Below are positions 50,667 through 59,340 of a stretch of DNA of 64,000 bases, piece by piece. The DNA is from an uncultured Phycisphaerales bacterium (GTDB taxonomy: Bacteria; Planctomycetota; Phycisphaerae; Tepidisphaerales; Tepidisphaeraceae): NCBI GenBank assembly GCA_903871935.1, contig CAIQIQ010000151.1:1-64000 (forward strand). Reading direction: 5' to 3'. Within the stretch, counting starts at the first letter, position 1. Each line of letters starts with the position of its first letter. A program made the position numbers and the translations under genes. Below the pieces are notes generated by a model. That model had not been told where the DNA came from. It did no database searches and was given only the letters and a program-made list of their open reading frames with translations.

Positions 50667-53423
50667 ATGAAGCGTTTTCTAGCCACGTTCCTGGCATTCC
50701 TGATCGTGACTCCGATGGCCTTGGCTCAGCAGAAGGTGCGGCTGCTGTGTGGATTTGAAGACCAGCAGGAGATGGGGCTGTGGGAGGTGCAGAAGAAATC
50801 GGGATCGCTGTCCGATCAGCATGTGACGCAGGGGAAGGCGAGTCTGAAACTGGCTGGCCAGGAATACATCGTTTCGCTGAAACTGCCCGGGGATTGGTCG
50901 GGATATGACTCGCTGGACATGGATGTTTTCGTTGAGGGCGATGCGCCGGTGGCGGGATCGATGCTGATCGCGGACCAGGATTGGGAAGCGAAGGGAAAGG
51001 GGAGCTACTGGAACCGGCATAACGGCAGTTTCAATCTCAAGCCGGGGGCCAATACGGTGTCCATCCCGGTGAACGGGTTGTATCGCGGCGAGGCAGGCAG
51101 CCGGAACAACGACCTGAAGTCGAACCTGGATCCGTCGAAGATTATCCGGCTGGACTTCGGCTTCAATGGCAAGGGCACGCTTTACGTCGACAACCTGCGG
51201 CTGGTGAAGGAAGACCGGCCGGAAGGGATTCTGGCGTTTGATTTTGGGCCAGAGAGCCAGGTGGTGTTCCCGGGATTCACGGTGATTTCGGGCAAGACGA
51301 TCTATGGGAAGAATGGAGTGAAGGCGGGATTGCGGTCTGATGCTTCCGCTGGCGATGACACGTTCCCGACGCGGTTGTACCAGGACTTCGTGGCGATGGA
51401 CGGCAACGACTTTATGGTGGATTTGCCGGATGGGAACTATCACGTCTGGGGCATGTTCGACGATCTTGGCTACTGGGGCGGCGAGGAGGCGATGCATCGC
51501 ACGCGGTCCATCGCGATCGGTGGCAAGGCCGCCTGGAGCGAAGACCGGGGCGAGGATGGACCGACCGATTATCTGTGGGCGTTCGAGAACGTGGAACCCA
51601 AACCGGGCGACAGCATGTGGGATCTGTACATGACCCACCTGTTCCGGCCGTGGAAGTTTGATGCCACGGTTACAGGGGGGAAACTCACCCTGCACTTTGA
51701 AGCCGACGCTGGACGCGCCTGCAATGTCGCCGCCATGGTTATCTATCCCGATGCACAAAAAGCGCAGGGTGAGAAATGGGTGGCGGAGATCGAGCAGCGC
51801 AATCGCAAGGAGTTTGAGGACCGCGCCACATTCATGGGACCGGTGCAGAAAGCGCTGGATGTGCCGGCTGAGGCGAAGGCGAATGGCACGTGGCTGGGAT
51901 TCCCGGCTTTGGATCAGGAGATCACGCTCTTGGATGCTCCTGGGCCGGCGGGCAAGCTGTCGCGTGTGGCGACGCCGGGCCAGCGCGTGTCGATGACCTT
52001 TGCCGTGCGGCCGCTGCAATTGGCTGGCGAGGCGGCGGTGGCGCTGTCCTGTACTGACCTGAAAGGGCCGGGGGCGACGATTGCGAGCACGCAGGTGGAT
52101 CTTCGCTACGTTCAGCATGCCACCCGGCGCGGCTTCAACAACATCGCTTATACAATCGCACCGGAGTCATTGCGCCACGTGGCGGGATCGAAACTGGCGC
52201 TGCGGCAGGATCAGACGAGGCAATTCTGGATCACGGTACAGGTGCCGGCAGAGACCGCGCCCGGAGTCTATGCCGGTGAGGTAACGCTCAAGGCGGGGGC
52301 AGTGGAAGAGAAGCTACCATTATCTGTGGAGGTGCTGCCGTTCAAGCTGGATGAGCCGGCGTTTGCGATGGGATTTTATGGGTTTAACGTGCCGCGCGAA
52401 GTCGAGAAGAGGTGGGGGGATCGGGCAATGCGTGACCTGCTGGCGACGCTCAAAGAGAATGGCATGAATACGTTCTCGGGCGGGCCGGAAGTGCGCTTGA
52501 GGGGATTTGATGCTGCCGGCCGGCCGCAACTGGAGTTCGCGGAGTGCGATCGGTTCTTTAAGCTTGTGCGCGAGGCGGGTATTGAAGAAGTGACCTGTTA
52601 TGGCGGGCCAGGGATGGTCACCGGCTTGCATGGGCATTACCAGATCGGCGAGGAGGGACGGGCGTGGGAGAAGAAGTTGGGCAAACCCTTTGGCGAGGTA
52701 TTGGCAAGCGTCTGGGCAGTGGTGCGCGATCATGCCAAGGAACAGAACTGGCCGAAGATTCTGTATAGCTTTACCGATGAGCCGCGGGTGCTGGAACAGG
52801 CGAAGACGCAGGTGGAACTGATGAAGCTTTATCGGCAGTATGCGCCGTGGGTGAATATCGGTGGGTCATACTCGGTGCAGTGGAGCAACGATCCGCTGGA
52901 ACTGGCGATCCAGGATATTTTCAAGACTCTGGAATGGTCGGCCGTGAATTCACACAAGCAGGCCGATCTGGATATGGCGAAGCAGTTGGGCAAGACGCTG
53001 TATATCTATAATCAGGGTGAGACACGCTATAGTTTCGGGCTGTATCAGTGGGCGGAGATGCAAAAGGGCGTGAAGGGACGGCTGCAGTGGCATATGCTGG
53101 CGCTGCACGGTTACCAGTTCTATGACCTGGACGGGCGGGAGCCGGACACGGCAATGATCAACTGGGGACGAAACGAGATCATTCCAACGATCCATTTGCC
53201 CAGATGCCGCGAGGGCGCGGATGATCTTCGCTATGCCGTAACGCTGTGGAACGCCTGCGAGAAGAACAAGGATAAGCCCGAGGCGCAGGAAGCGCGGAAG
53301 TGGCTGGAGCAGATCAGCAGCCAGATACCGGTGAATGCCAACAGGCGGCCGGCCGGCGTGATGGGTGATGAGGAGTTCCGCCTGGGATGCGCTGATCGGA
53401 TGCGCAAGATCCTCGCGAAGTAG
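50667..53423 (+). CDS. Large exported protein, glycoside hydrolase-like (DUF4091-type)
   Basis: 918 residues with a clear signal peptide (FLATFLAFLIVTPMALAQQ). Residues about 25-190 form a beta-sandwich (FEDQQEMGLWEVQKKSG), about 190-370 a malectin/NPCBM-like domain (FDFGPESQVVFPGF), then a beta domain (WITVQVPAETAPGVYAGEVTLKAG) and from about 560 a barrel-like region with FTDEPRVLEQAK and IGGSYSVQWSNDP near its end. This is the arrangement of uncharacterised secreted glycosidases. The Asp-Glu in FTDEP is a candidate catalytic site. GGAG precedes the ATG. It follows the sulfatase by 180 bp. Confidence 0.65.
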   Translation: MKRFLATFLAFLIVTPMALAQQKVRLLCGFEDQQEMGLWEVQKKSGSLSDQHVTQGKASLKLAGQEYIVSLKLPGDWSGYDSLDMDVFVEGDAPVAGSMLIADQDWEAKGKGSYWNRHNGSFNLKPGANTVSIPVNGLYRGEAGSRNNDLKSNLDPSKIIRLDFGFNGKGTLYVDNLRLVKEDRPEGILAFDFGPESQVVFPGFTVISGKTIYGKNGVKAGLRSDASAGDDTFPTRLYQDFVAMDGNDFMVDLPDGNYHVWGMFDDLGYWGGEEAMHRTRSIAIGGKAAWSEDRGEDGPTDYLWAFENVEPKPGDSMWDLYMTHLFRPWKFDATVTGGKLTLHFEADAGRACNVAAMVIYPDAQKAQGEKWVAEIEQRNRKEFEDRATFMGPVQKALDVPAEAKANGTWLGFPALDQEITLLDAPGPAGKLSRVATPGQRVSMTFAVRPLQLAGEAAVALSCTDLKGPGATIASTQVDLRYVQHATRRGFNNIAYTIAPESLRHVAGSKLALRQDQTRQFWITVQVPAETAPGVYAGEVTLKAGAVEEKLPLSVEVLPFKLDEPAFAMGFYGFNVPREVEKRWGDRAMRDLLATLKENGMNTFSGGPEVRLRGFDAAGRPQLEFAECDRFFKLVREAGIEEVTCYGGPGMVTGLHGHYQIGEEGRAWEKKLGKPFGEVLASVWAVVRDHAKEQNWPKILYSFTDEPRVLEQAKTQVELMKLYRQYAPWVNIGGSYSVQWSNDPLELAIQDIFKTLEWSAVNSHKQADLDMAKQLGKTLYIYNQGETRYSFGLYQWAEMQKGVKGRLQWHMLALHGYQFYDLDGREPDTAMINWGRNEIIPTIHLPRCREGADDLRYAVTLWNACEKNKDKPEAQEARKWLEQISSQIPVNANRRPAGVMGDEEFRLGCADRMRKILAK

Positions 53424-53465
53424 GACGATTCACTTTGTGTAGTGGCAGGCCGACGGGATGCATGA

Positions 53466-54692
53466 TCACGGTTGGCTTGGGCCTGGCGCCGTGCTACGGG
53501 CATCCTGCACACAGCGGAACCCCAGATGGTTGCTGGCGGTGGTGACTTCACCCTTGCCGCGGGAGCCGACCATGTAGCGGGTGCAATACTGATCTGTGCA
53601 CAGGAATGATCCGCCGCGATGCACGCGTTTCTTTTCCGTTGGTTCGGCAGGGTCGTATGGACTGTCAGGCCCCTGAGGATTGCGCGACACACCGCCGGCG
53701 AGTTGCTGGCGAGCGTAGGTGTCAGGCCGATACCAGTCACTGCACCACTCCCAGACGTTGCCCGCGACATCGTAGAGGCCGTAGCCATTGGGCGGGAACT
53801 GGGCAACGGGCGCGATGCCGGCAAAGCCATCTTCGCCGGTGTCTTTTACAGGGAACTGCCCCTGGTAGATATTGGCCATCCATTTGCCCCCGGGTTTGAG
53901 TTCATCGCCCCAGGCGTAGATTTTGCCGGCCAACCCGCCGCGAGCGGCGAATTCAAATTCCGCTTCGGTCGGCAGTCGCTTGCCTGCCCACTTTGCGTAC
54001 GCCTGCGCATCGGGATAGGCCACATGAACGACGGGATACTTCTGCTTGCCGTTCAGATCGCTGGCCGGCCCAGTCGGATGCCGCCAGTTTGCGCCCTTCT
54101 CATAGCGCCACCATTGAAACATGTCGTTCAGTGGCACGGGGCCTGGCGTGGGTGTGAAGAGGGTCGATCCTGCCACCAGATTCTCCGGCGGTGCGGTGGG
54201 GAATTCTTCCTTGGTGGGGGCAATCTCGGCAATCGTCAGATACCCGGTGGCTCTGACGAATTGCTCGAACTGTTCATTGGTCACCTCGGTTTGGTCCATC
54301 CAGAAGGCGTCGACATACACGCGGTGAACCGGCTGAGCATCCCGCGTGACTCCCGGCGCAGCGCATAGGGATTCGCACGCGGCATTGCAGCCCATCGAGA
54401 ACTCGCCGCCGGGAATCCAGACCATGCCTGCAGGTGCGGGACTGGGCGCGGCTGTCTTGTTGGCCACGGTGGGGAGAAACGGCGGGGTGGGAGTTGAGGG
54501 GGAGGAGGCCACATTGGGTTCAGGTGATGGCGCGGCCTGAGGTGCGGTAGCGGCTTGCGGGCGACTTAGCCAGAGGACGAGCACCGCGATGGTGGCCACA
54601 AGAAGAATGGTGACCGCACGGCTCAGGGATTTCTTCCGGGCCGGTGTCGCTGGCGGGTCGCTGTTGGGTCTCGTCTTGTTTCGTCTGCTCAT
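53466..54692 (-). CDS. Membrane-anchored formylglycine-generating enzyme (sulfatase maturase)
   Basis: Oxidises the active-site cysteine of sulfatases to formylglycine using oxygen. 408 residues: a basic cytoplasmic start, one transmembrane helix (VTILLVATIAVLVLWL, about 28-43), a Pro/Ala/Ser-rich spacer to about 85 and the FGE domain (MVWIPGGEFSMG through NHLGFRC). The catalytic pair is present as Cys365 and Cys370 in SFLCTDQYCTRY, matching Cys336/Cys341 of human FGE, which separates it from inactive relatives. The topology puts the enzyme outside the cytoplasm, where the lipoprotein sulfatases go. It is the last gene of the minus-strand cluster. Confidence 0.92.
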   Translation of the reverse strand: MSRRNKTRPNSDPPATPARKKSLSRAVTILLVATIAVLVLWLSRPQAATAPQAAPSPEPNVASSPSTPTPPFLPTVANKTAAPSPAPAGMVWIPGGEFSMGCNAACESLCAAPGVTRDAQPVHRVYVDAFWMDQTEVTNEQFEQFVRATGYLTIAEIAPTKEEFPTAPPENLVAGSTLFTPTPGPVPLNDMFQWWRYEKGANWRHPTGPASDLNGKQKYPVVHVAYPDAQAYAKWAGKRLPTEAEFEFAARGGLAGKIYAWGDELKPGGKWMANIYQGQFPVKDTGEDGFAGIAPVAQFPPNGYGLYDVAGNVWEWCSDWYRPDTYARQQLAGGVSRNPQGPDSPYDPAEPTEKKRVHRGGSFLCTDQYCTRYMVGSRGKGEVTTASNHLGFRCVQDARSTAPGPSQP

Positions 54693-54741
54693 GTGATGCT
54701 CGCAATCCTACCGTGACTGTGCCTTCTGATCACGCATAGGC

Positions 54742-55764
54742 TCACTTGTTCCCGAACGGGAAGATCTGCTTCCAGTCATCCTTCATGCTGATGACGGTCC
54801 AACCTTCCGCCTTCGCTTTCGCCATCAGTTCATCACTGAAGGTGCCGACAGGCGAAGCAACGCCGTAGGCCCACTCGCGTCTGGCATCGTCGTGATGTAC
54901 CAGCATCATCAGTCGCGGACCGCCACCAGCCTGGGTCCACTCCAACATCTGCTGGTCGCCGATGGAGTTGCCGAAAGCGGCGATGGGCCGGCGGCCGATG
55001 TGCTGGTTGATGCCGACAGGTTTGCCAGTCTTGTCGTCGATGAAGTTGACCTCGGGGAGGCGCACCAGCACCGGTTTGCCATCGCGATATTCGAACTTCG
55101 TCTTGATGCTGCTGCCGACCACCTGCTCGGGCGGCACGCCATAGACACTCTCCGTCCACGGGCGCATAAACTCGATGCCGCCGCCGGAGACGATGTAGGT
55201 CTTGAAGCCGTTGGCACGCAGATACGCGAGCAGCTCGACCATCGGCTTGTAGACCATGCTCGTATAGAGCTGCCTGGTCACCGGGTGCTTCGCAGTGGCG
55301 ACCCAATCCTTCACGAGTTTGTCAAACTCGGTGGTGGTCATGCCGGCGTGGGTGGCCATGATGATCTCAACCAGTGAGCGTTCGCCGCCAGCCATGACCG
55401 CCTTCATATCGCCCTTGAGCAGCGAGGCGAAGGGCTCGTTCTCTTTCCATTCGGGGTGCTGTGGCGCCAGTGCCTTGACGCGGTCGATCGCAAAGAAGAA
55501 CTGGAAATAGATCGGCTGTTCGGCCCAGAGGGTGCCATCGTTGTCAAAGGTGGCAATGCGATCGGCCGCCGGCACGAAGTCCGCTGAGCCTTCCCTGGTA
55601 ACCTTCGCGACGAAGGTTAAGACCGACTGCTTCGCCGGTCCCGTGTTCCATGAGGGAAGCGGGTCGGGCTTGCTGGTGGCGCAGCCGGCAACCAGAAATG
55701 TGAATACCGCGGCAACAGCAACGCGGCTGGCGATACGACGCACGATCGATGTGATGGTTTTCAT
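54742..55764 (-). CDS. HAD-family phosphatase lipoprotein (first copy)
   Basis: 340 residues. Signal peptide and lipobox FLVAGC place Cys28 as the lipid-bearing residue. The HAD motifs follow: FDNDGTLWAEQP (nucleophile Asp74, Asp76), YIVSGGG, a conserved Lys region and GNSIGDQQML. It ends with ISMKDDWKQIFPF. It should remove phosphate from a substrate outside the cytoplasm. A paralog lies at 60143-61174 and a C-terminal relic at 57262-57438. AAGGAGAG precedes the ATG by 7 nt. The long frame upstream of 55764 lacks family likeness and is ignored. Confidence 0.88.
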   Translation of the reverse strand: MKTITSIVRRIASRVAVAAVFTFLVAGCATSKPDPLPSWNTGPAKQSVLTFVAKVTREGSADFVPAADRIATFDNDGTLWAEQPIYFQFFFAIDRVKALAPQHPEWKENEPFASLLKGDMKAVMAGGERSLVEIIMATHAGMTTTEFDKLVKDWVATAKHPVTRQLYTSMVYKPMVELLAYLRANGFKTYIVSGGGIEFMRPWTESVYGVPPEQVVGSSIKTKFEYRDGKPVLVRLPEVNFIDDKTGKPVGINQHIGRRPIAAFGNSIGDQQMLEWTQAGGGPRLMMLVHHDDARREWAYGVASPVGTFSDELMAKAKAEGWTVISMKDDWKQIFPFGNK

Positions 55765-55832
55765 CGCAGTCTCTCCTTCGTCCATGGTGCCTCTGGTGTC
55801 GCCATTGCGGCACCGGTGTTGCGGATACGAGG

Positions 55833-56306
55833 CTATGCCTTGGCCGCTTCTTCCTGAGCCTTGGCCTTGATCTTCTGCACCCGTCTGACTTGCGCTGCCA
55901 CAACAAGAATGGCCGCGACGACGATGGCCAGCAGCACGTCGCCGTAGCGAAGTGTGACCTGGCCCAGATTCGGGGCGAGTTGGATCAGGTGGGAGATCAG
56001 TCCGCCGATCAGTCCGCCGGCGATTCCGGCCAGCAGATGCACGACACGGCGGCCGCGGCCCATGGTCACCATGCTTCCGACGACGCCACCGACGGCCAGG
56101 CCGATGAGAGACCATGCCACCAGAGCGTCGGGGACGACCTGCTCGATATCGCGTTTCATGTTCTTGACCTGGTCGGCCACGGCGGATGCGCCATCGACAA
56201 CGCTGGCCTTGGCATTCTCGGCAACGCCCGCGACGCCTTGGGAGAGGGCGCAAGTCGCAACCAGTCCGATCACAAGCATCACTATCACAGATCGCCAATT
56301 CGTCAT
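55833..56306 (-). CDS. Small membrane protein, GlsB/YeaQ/YmgE-like
   Basis: 157 residues. A signal-like helix (VIVMLVIGLVATCAL), a polar helical stretch (about 25-60) and then three glycine-rich transmembrane helices (LIGLAVGGVVGSMV, LLAGIAGGLIGGLI, VLLAIVVAAILVV) with a Lys/Ala-rich tail. The glycine pattern is that of transglycosylase-associated (GlsB-type) stress membrane proteins. It lies 68 bp upstream of the HAD gene and 22 bp downstream of the next small membrane gene, so it is probably in one transcript with both. Confidence 0.65.
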   Translation of the reverse strand: MTNWRSVIVMLVIGLVATCALSQGVAGVAENAKASVVDGASAVADQVKNMKRDIEQVVPDALVAWSLIGLAVGGVVGSMVTMGRGRRVVHLLAGIAGGLIGGLISHLIQLAPNLGQVTLRYGDVLLAIVVAAILVVAAQVRRVQKIKAKAQEEAAKA

Positions 56307-56328
56307 GGGGGAACCTTAGACCTTTCGT

Positions 56329-56697
56329 TTAGAGAGTGCCGCGATGCACCAGAGAGTCATCGCCGCGTGAAGTGTAACCGCCGGCCACAGGGGAGGGCCC
56401 GGCCGGGTGCAACTGTACACCCGCAATACCGAGAACCGCCACGGCGCCAGCATTGTAGCAGACCATCGCAACGACCACACCTTTGCCATCGCTGCCGCCC
56501 GGTCGGCCATGCCGCGAGAGCCAGCAGGCGACGCTCAGGGAGAACAGCGCCACGCCGGCCAGACGGCCAAGGATTGCGGCATTAGGCCCTTGCAGCGGTG
56601 AGCCGAGTAGCAGGTTCACGGCCTCTGATGGGATCGTCAGCAGTGCGAGCGCAGCACCAAGTTCGATCAGCGCAGTTATGGTAAGCAGGCTTTTCAT
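56329..56697 (-). CDS. Small multi-pass membrane protein, probably frameshifted near its end
   Basis: 122 residues as read. It begins MKSLLTITALIELGAALALL and has four hydrophobic helices, but after GIAGV the frame becomes polar and unlike the rest (SPVAGGYTSRGDD). In the alternative frame the same DNA reads GPPLWPAVTLHAAMTLWCIAALSKRKV, a natural last helix, ending at 56316. So a frameshift near 56400-56420 (mutation, error or programmed) is likely and the intended gene is about 56316-56697. Its ATG overlaps the preceding stop (ATGA, 56694-56697). The N-terminal sequence is duplicated at 57438. Confidence 0.65.
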   Translation of the reverse strand: MKSLLTITALIELGAALALLTIPSEAVNLLLGSPLQGPNAAILGRLAGVALFSLSVACWLSRHGRPGGSDGKGVVVAMVCYNAGAVAVLGIAGVQLHPAGPSPVAGGYTSRGDDSLVHRGTL

Positions 56698-57236
56698 GTT
56701 GCTCCCGGGTCGCCGGATGGCGCCGGTGGGCGTTTCTTGAGAAAGAGGTGTTGGAGGCCGCGTTCGCCGAGGGTTCGTCCGATTTCCATGAATGCAACCA
56801 TGGGAAGGAAGACGATGAGAATGACCAGAGTGCGGGCGAGTAGTTCATCGCGGCCGACGCTAATGATCTCCTGGAAGGCATCGCTTACTGGTTTGCCGTG
56901 GATCAGGGCGGCGACGGCATGTTCGACGATTTCGAATACCAGGGTGAAGAGAGCAAAGAAGACGACCTTGTACAGTGTCGGCACGATCAGGGGACGATCA
57001 TCCAGGCGCCTGGATATTCGCGTTAACTGGCCGAGGAGGATGACCTTGGCCAGGACGATGGCTTTGAGCAGAGCTGCGCCATAGTGGTAGTAGGCGAGGC
57101 CCATCTCATTCATCACCAGGCGGCGGTAGATGGTGAATGAGCAGAAAAAGAGCGAAAGGTAGAGGAAAATAGCGAGCATCTTTTCGCCTTCGCGTATGGC
57201 TACCTCGTGTTTGTGGATTGGCATGATGTCGCTCAT
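56694..57236 (-). CDS. Membrane protein of unknown function, four helices
   Basis: 180 residues with hydrophobic helices at about 18-36 (LAIFLYLSLFFCSFTIY), 55-72, 87-110 and 132-152, and a basic, Pro-rich tail. It is not assigned to a family. It overlaps the following gene by 4 bp, which indicates coupled translation, and starts 25 bp after the chimeric remnant. Its position inside the sulfatase and phosphatase cluster suggests a role in the same membrane system, perhaps as a transporter or anchor, but nothing in the sequence shows this. Confidence 0.65.
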   Translation of the reverse strand: MSDIMPIHKHEVAIREGEKMLAIFLYLSLFFCSFTIYRRLVMNEMGLAYYHYGAALLKAIVLAKVILLGQLTRISRRLDDRPLIVPTLYKVVFFALFTLVFEIVEHAVAALIHGKPVSDAFQEIISVGRDELLARTLVILIVFLPMVAFMEIGRTLGERGLQHLFLKKRPPAPSGDPGAT

Positions 57237-57261
57237 ATCAGGGTCTTCGGCCGACTTTCGT

Positions 57262-57438
57262 CTATATGCCAGCGCCTATTTGCTCTTGCAGCGGGAAGAT
57301 CTGATTCCAGGCATCCTTGCCGGCCTCTGCCATCAGAGCGTCGCTGAGGGTGCCGATGACCATCGCTGGGAGGCATCGCGTCAGTGTCAGGCCGGCACCC
57401 AGTTCGATCAATGCGGTTACGGTAAGCAGGCGTTTCAT
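57262..57438 (-). pseudogene. Chimeric remnant: membrane-protein N-terminus joined to HAD phosphatase C-terminus
   Basis: 58 codons from ATG 57438. The first 19 residues (MKRLLTVTALIELGAGLTL) match the start of the 56697 membrane protein. From residue 32 (VIGTLSDALMAEAGKDAWNQIFPLQ) it matches the end of the HAD lipoprotein (VGTFSDELMAKAK... DDWKQIFPF), less a few residues. A deletion has evidently fused two genes of a former second module, leaving this short open frame. Whether it is still translated is unknown. Confidence 0.75.
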
Positions 57439-57459
57439 CAACGATCTGCATCGAGCATG

Positions 57460-57490
57460 GGCCGCACTCGCCAATAAGGCGAGTGCGGCC
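57460..57490 (-). terminator. Strong hairpin after the second sulfatase
   Basis: A perfect 13-bp stem GGCCGCACTCGCC/GGCGAGTGCGGCC with loop AATAA lies 60 bp past the sulfatase stop. No T-run follows on the minus strand, so it may pause or protect transcripts and not fully terminate them. Confidence 0.65.
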
Positions 57491-57550
57491 TGATGGTTGA
57501 TCCTTACGGCCGGCAGGAGAGCCTCGCGGGTCACATGCCGTGAAGGTCAG

Positions 57551-59233
57551 TTAGTTGCTGGCGCCATGGCTGGCCTGCTCGGCCTGTTCCATGCGCTTGC
57601 CCATCTCCGCCTTCAGGGCAGAGAGGTTGAAGCTGGCACCGAGTTGCATCGGCGGGTAATCCAGGAAGGTTTGGATTTCCTTGCCGACCTCTTGCTGGAC
57701 AAAGACAAACCGCCAGAACTGGTACTTGAACCAGTCGAAGTAGGCCTGTGCGCCATCCTTGGTCCCGTTGTTCGGCCAGCCCATGCGCTCGAACGGATCG
57801 AGACGGAGGTTGGTGATGTACGGAACGTCAGGCTTGGTCTTGTCACCGAGCCAGCCCTGGGGCTGGTCAATGAAGCGGAACTTATAGTCGTCAATGCGCA
57901 CCGCGCCGAGCGTGCTTTCACCGAAATACCAGATCTCGTGACGCTTGGACGGGCCTTTGTCGGTGATGGCGTCCATCTGGTTATAGCCGTCCAGATGGTT
58001 CTTGTAAGTACGGTCGCCGAGCTTCACACCCTTGAGCAGGTCCTCAGTGATGGTGTTGTTGCCGGCGGCAGCCAGGAAGGTGGGGAACCAATCCATGCCG
58101 GAGAATATGCCGTTCTGCACGGAGTCCGCGGGGACCTTGCCGGGCCAGCGCAGAATGCACGGAACGCGGAAGCCGCCTTCCATGATCGTTCCTTTGCACT
58201 GGGCGAACGGCGTGGTGCCGCCATCAGGCCAGGTGAAGGATTCCGTGCCGTTGTCGGTGGTGAAGACGACGATGGTGTTGTTGTCTTCGCCCATGTCCTT
58301 GAGCTTCTGCAGCACCAGGCCGATGTCGTTATCGAGCTGGGCCATGCCCGCTTCCTCTTCCGACCAGCCGTTCTCCGAATTCATCGTCGCCTTCCATTTG
58401 TCAGAGAGGTGGGTGACGATGTGCATGCGGGTGGGGTTGAGCCAGCAGAAGAAAGGCTTGCCATCCTTCTTGGCCTTGTCCATGAAGCTGACCGCAAGGT
58501 CGCGGATCTCATCATCCACGGTCTCCATCCGCTTGGGATAGAGCGTGCCGGCATCTTCGATCTTCTGCTTGCCGATCTTGCCCCAGCGCGGCATCTCAGT
58601 CTGGTCGTCCACGTCCGTGGCCCAGCTATGGACCATGTTGCGCGGGCCGACCTTGTCCAGGAGATTCTGCGGATAGTTGGGGTGCGACGGGTCTTCCATC
58701 GCATCCAGGTGATACAGATAACCGAAGAACTCATCGAAGCCATGCACCGTGGGGAGGTACTCATTGCGGTCGCCCAGGTGGTTCTTGCCGAACTGGCCGG
58801 TTGCATACCCCTGCGCTTTGAGCGCGGTGGCAATCGTGCAGGCCTCAGCAGGCAGGCCGACCTTGGCGCCAGCCTGACCGACGGTGGTCAGACCGGTGCG
58901 GATGGGAAGCTGGCCGGTGATGAAGTTCGCCCGACCTGCCGTGCAGCTTGCCTCGGCATAGTAGTCGGTGAACAGCATGCCTTCCTTGGCCATCTTGTCG
59001 AGATTCGGCGTGCGGCCGGCCATCATGCCACGGTGATAGGCGCCGATGTTCCACATGCCGATATCATCGCCCATGATGAAGAGGATATTGGGCTTCTTGC
59101 CGCCGGCCGGCTGGGCGGCCGGGGCTGCAGGCGCTGCTTGCGCCAACGCACTGGTCGTTGAGCAGCCAGCCAGAACGGCGGCGGCGCCAACGGCCAATAA
59201 CACTTTTCGTGCTACTTTGGAGACGCTTGACAT
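57551..59233 (-). CDS. Sulfatase lipoprotein with CTAGR active-site motif
   Basis: 560 residues. Signal peptide and lipobox VLAGC (Cys24) are followed by an Ala/Pro-rich spacer and the sulfatase domain (KKPNILFIMGDDIGM). Cys97 in AEASCTAGRANFITGQLP is the formylglycine site, with Ala where CxPxR has Pro. GQFGKNHLGD, the late FTTDNGTES and GFRVPCILRWPGK complete the active site. The substrate is unknown. The first 48 residues and leader are shared with the sulfatase at 61.3 kb. GAAGGA lies 8 nt before the ATG; the frame extends to 59305 but the extra residues have no signal character. Confidence 0.93.
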   Translation of the reverse strand: MSSVSKVARKVLLAVGAAAVLAGCSTTSALAQAAPAAPAAQPAGGKKPNILFIMGDDIGMWNIGAYHRGMMAGRTPNLDKMAKEGMLFTDYYAEASCTAGRANFITGQLPIRTGLTTVGQAGAKVGLPAEACTIATALKAQGYATGQFGKNHLGDRNEYLPTVHGFDEFFGYLYHLDAMEDPSHPNYPQNLLDKVGPRNMVHSWATDVDDQTEMPRWGKIGKQKIEDAGTLYPKRMETVDDEIRDLAVSFMDKAKKDGKPFFCWLNPTRMHIVTHLSDKWKATMNSENGWSEEEAGMAQLDNDIGLVLQKLKDMGEDNNTIVVFTTDNGTESFTWPDGGTTPFAQCKGTIMEGGFRVPCILRWPGKVPADSVQNGIFSGMDWFPTFLAAAGNNTITEDLLKGVKLGDRTYKNHLDGYNQMDAITDKGPSKRHEIWYFGESTLGAVRIDDYKFRFIDQPQGWLGDKTKPDVPYITNLRLDPFERMGWPNNGTKDGAQAYFDWFKYQFWRFVFVQQEVGKEIQTFLDYPPMQLGASFNLSALKAEMGKRMEQAEQASHGASN

Positions 59234-59298
59234 AAGATGGTTCCTTCTCTTTTGCCCTTTGGATTTACCCAGACGGACAGGGGCTCTGGTCCGGCTGG

Positions 59299-59329
59299 AA
59301 GCCAATCAACACTGATCGGCCGTTGGTTT
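59299..59329 (-). promoter_or_regulatory. Conserved 31-nt leader element, copy A
   Basis: This segment (beginning AAGCCAATCAAC and ending CCGTTGGTTT on the plus strand) matches 63060-63090 at all but one base. Both copies end about 66-70 bases before the ATG of a sulfatase lipoprotein. Conservation outside coding sequence suggests a shared promoter or binding site. Confidence 0.7.
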
Positions 59330-59340
59330 CGTCTGATTTC

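Noticed and set aside
50679-52118. 479-codon minus-strand frame opposite the exported 918-residue protein
   Set aside because: Arg/His/Leu-rich shadow; no start context and the plus strand has a clear signal peptide and ribosome site.
55765-56298. N-terminal extension of the HAD lipoprotein frame
   Set aside because: The frame is open upstream, but the extension covers another gene in a different frame and reads as Arg/Gly-rich noise; the start at 55764 has AAGGAG and a signal peptide.
57497-59161. 554-codon plus-strand frame opposite the CTAGR sulfatase
   Set aside because: The opposite strand has a complete sulfatase with lipobox; this frame has no recognisable domain.
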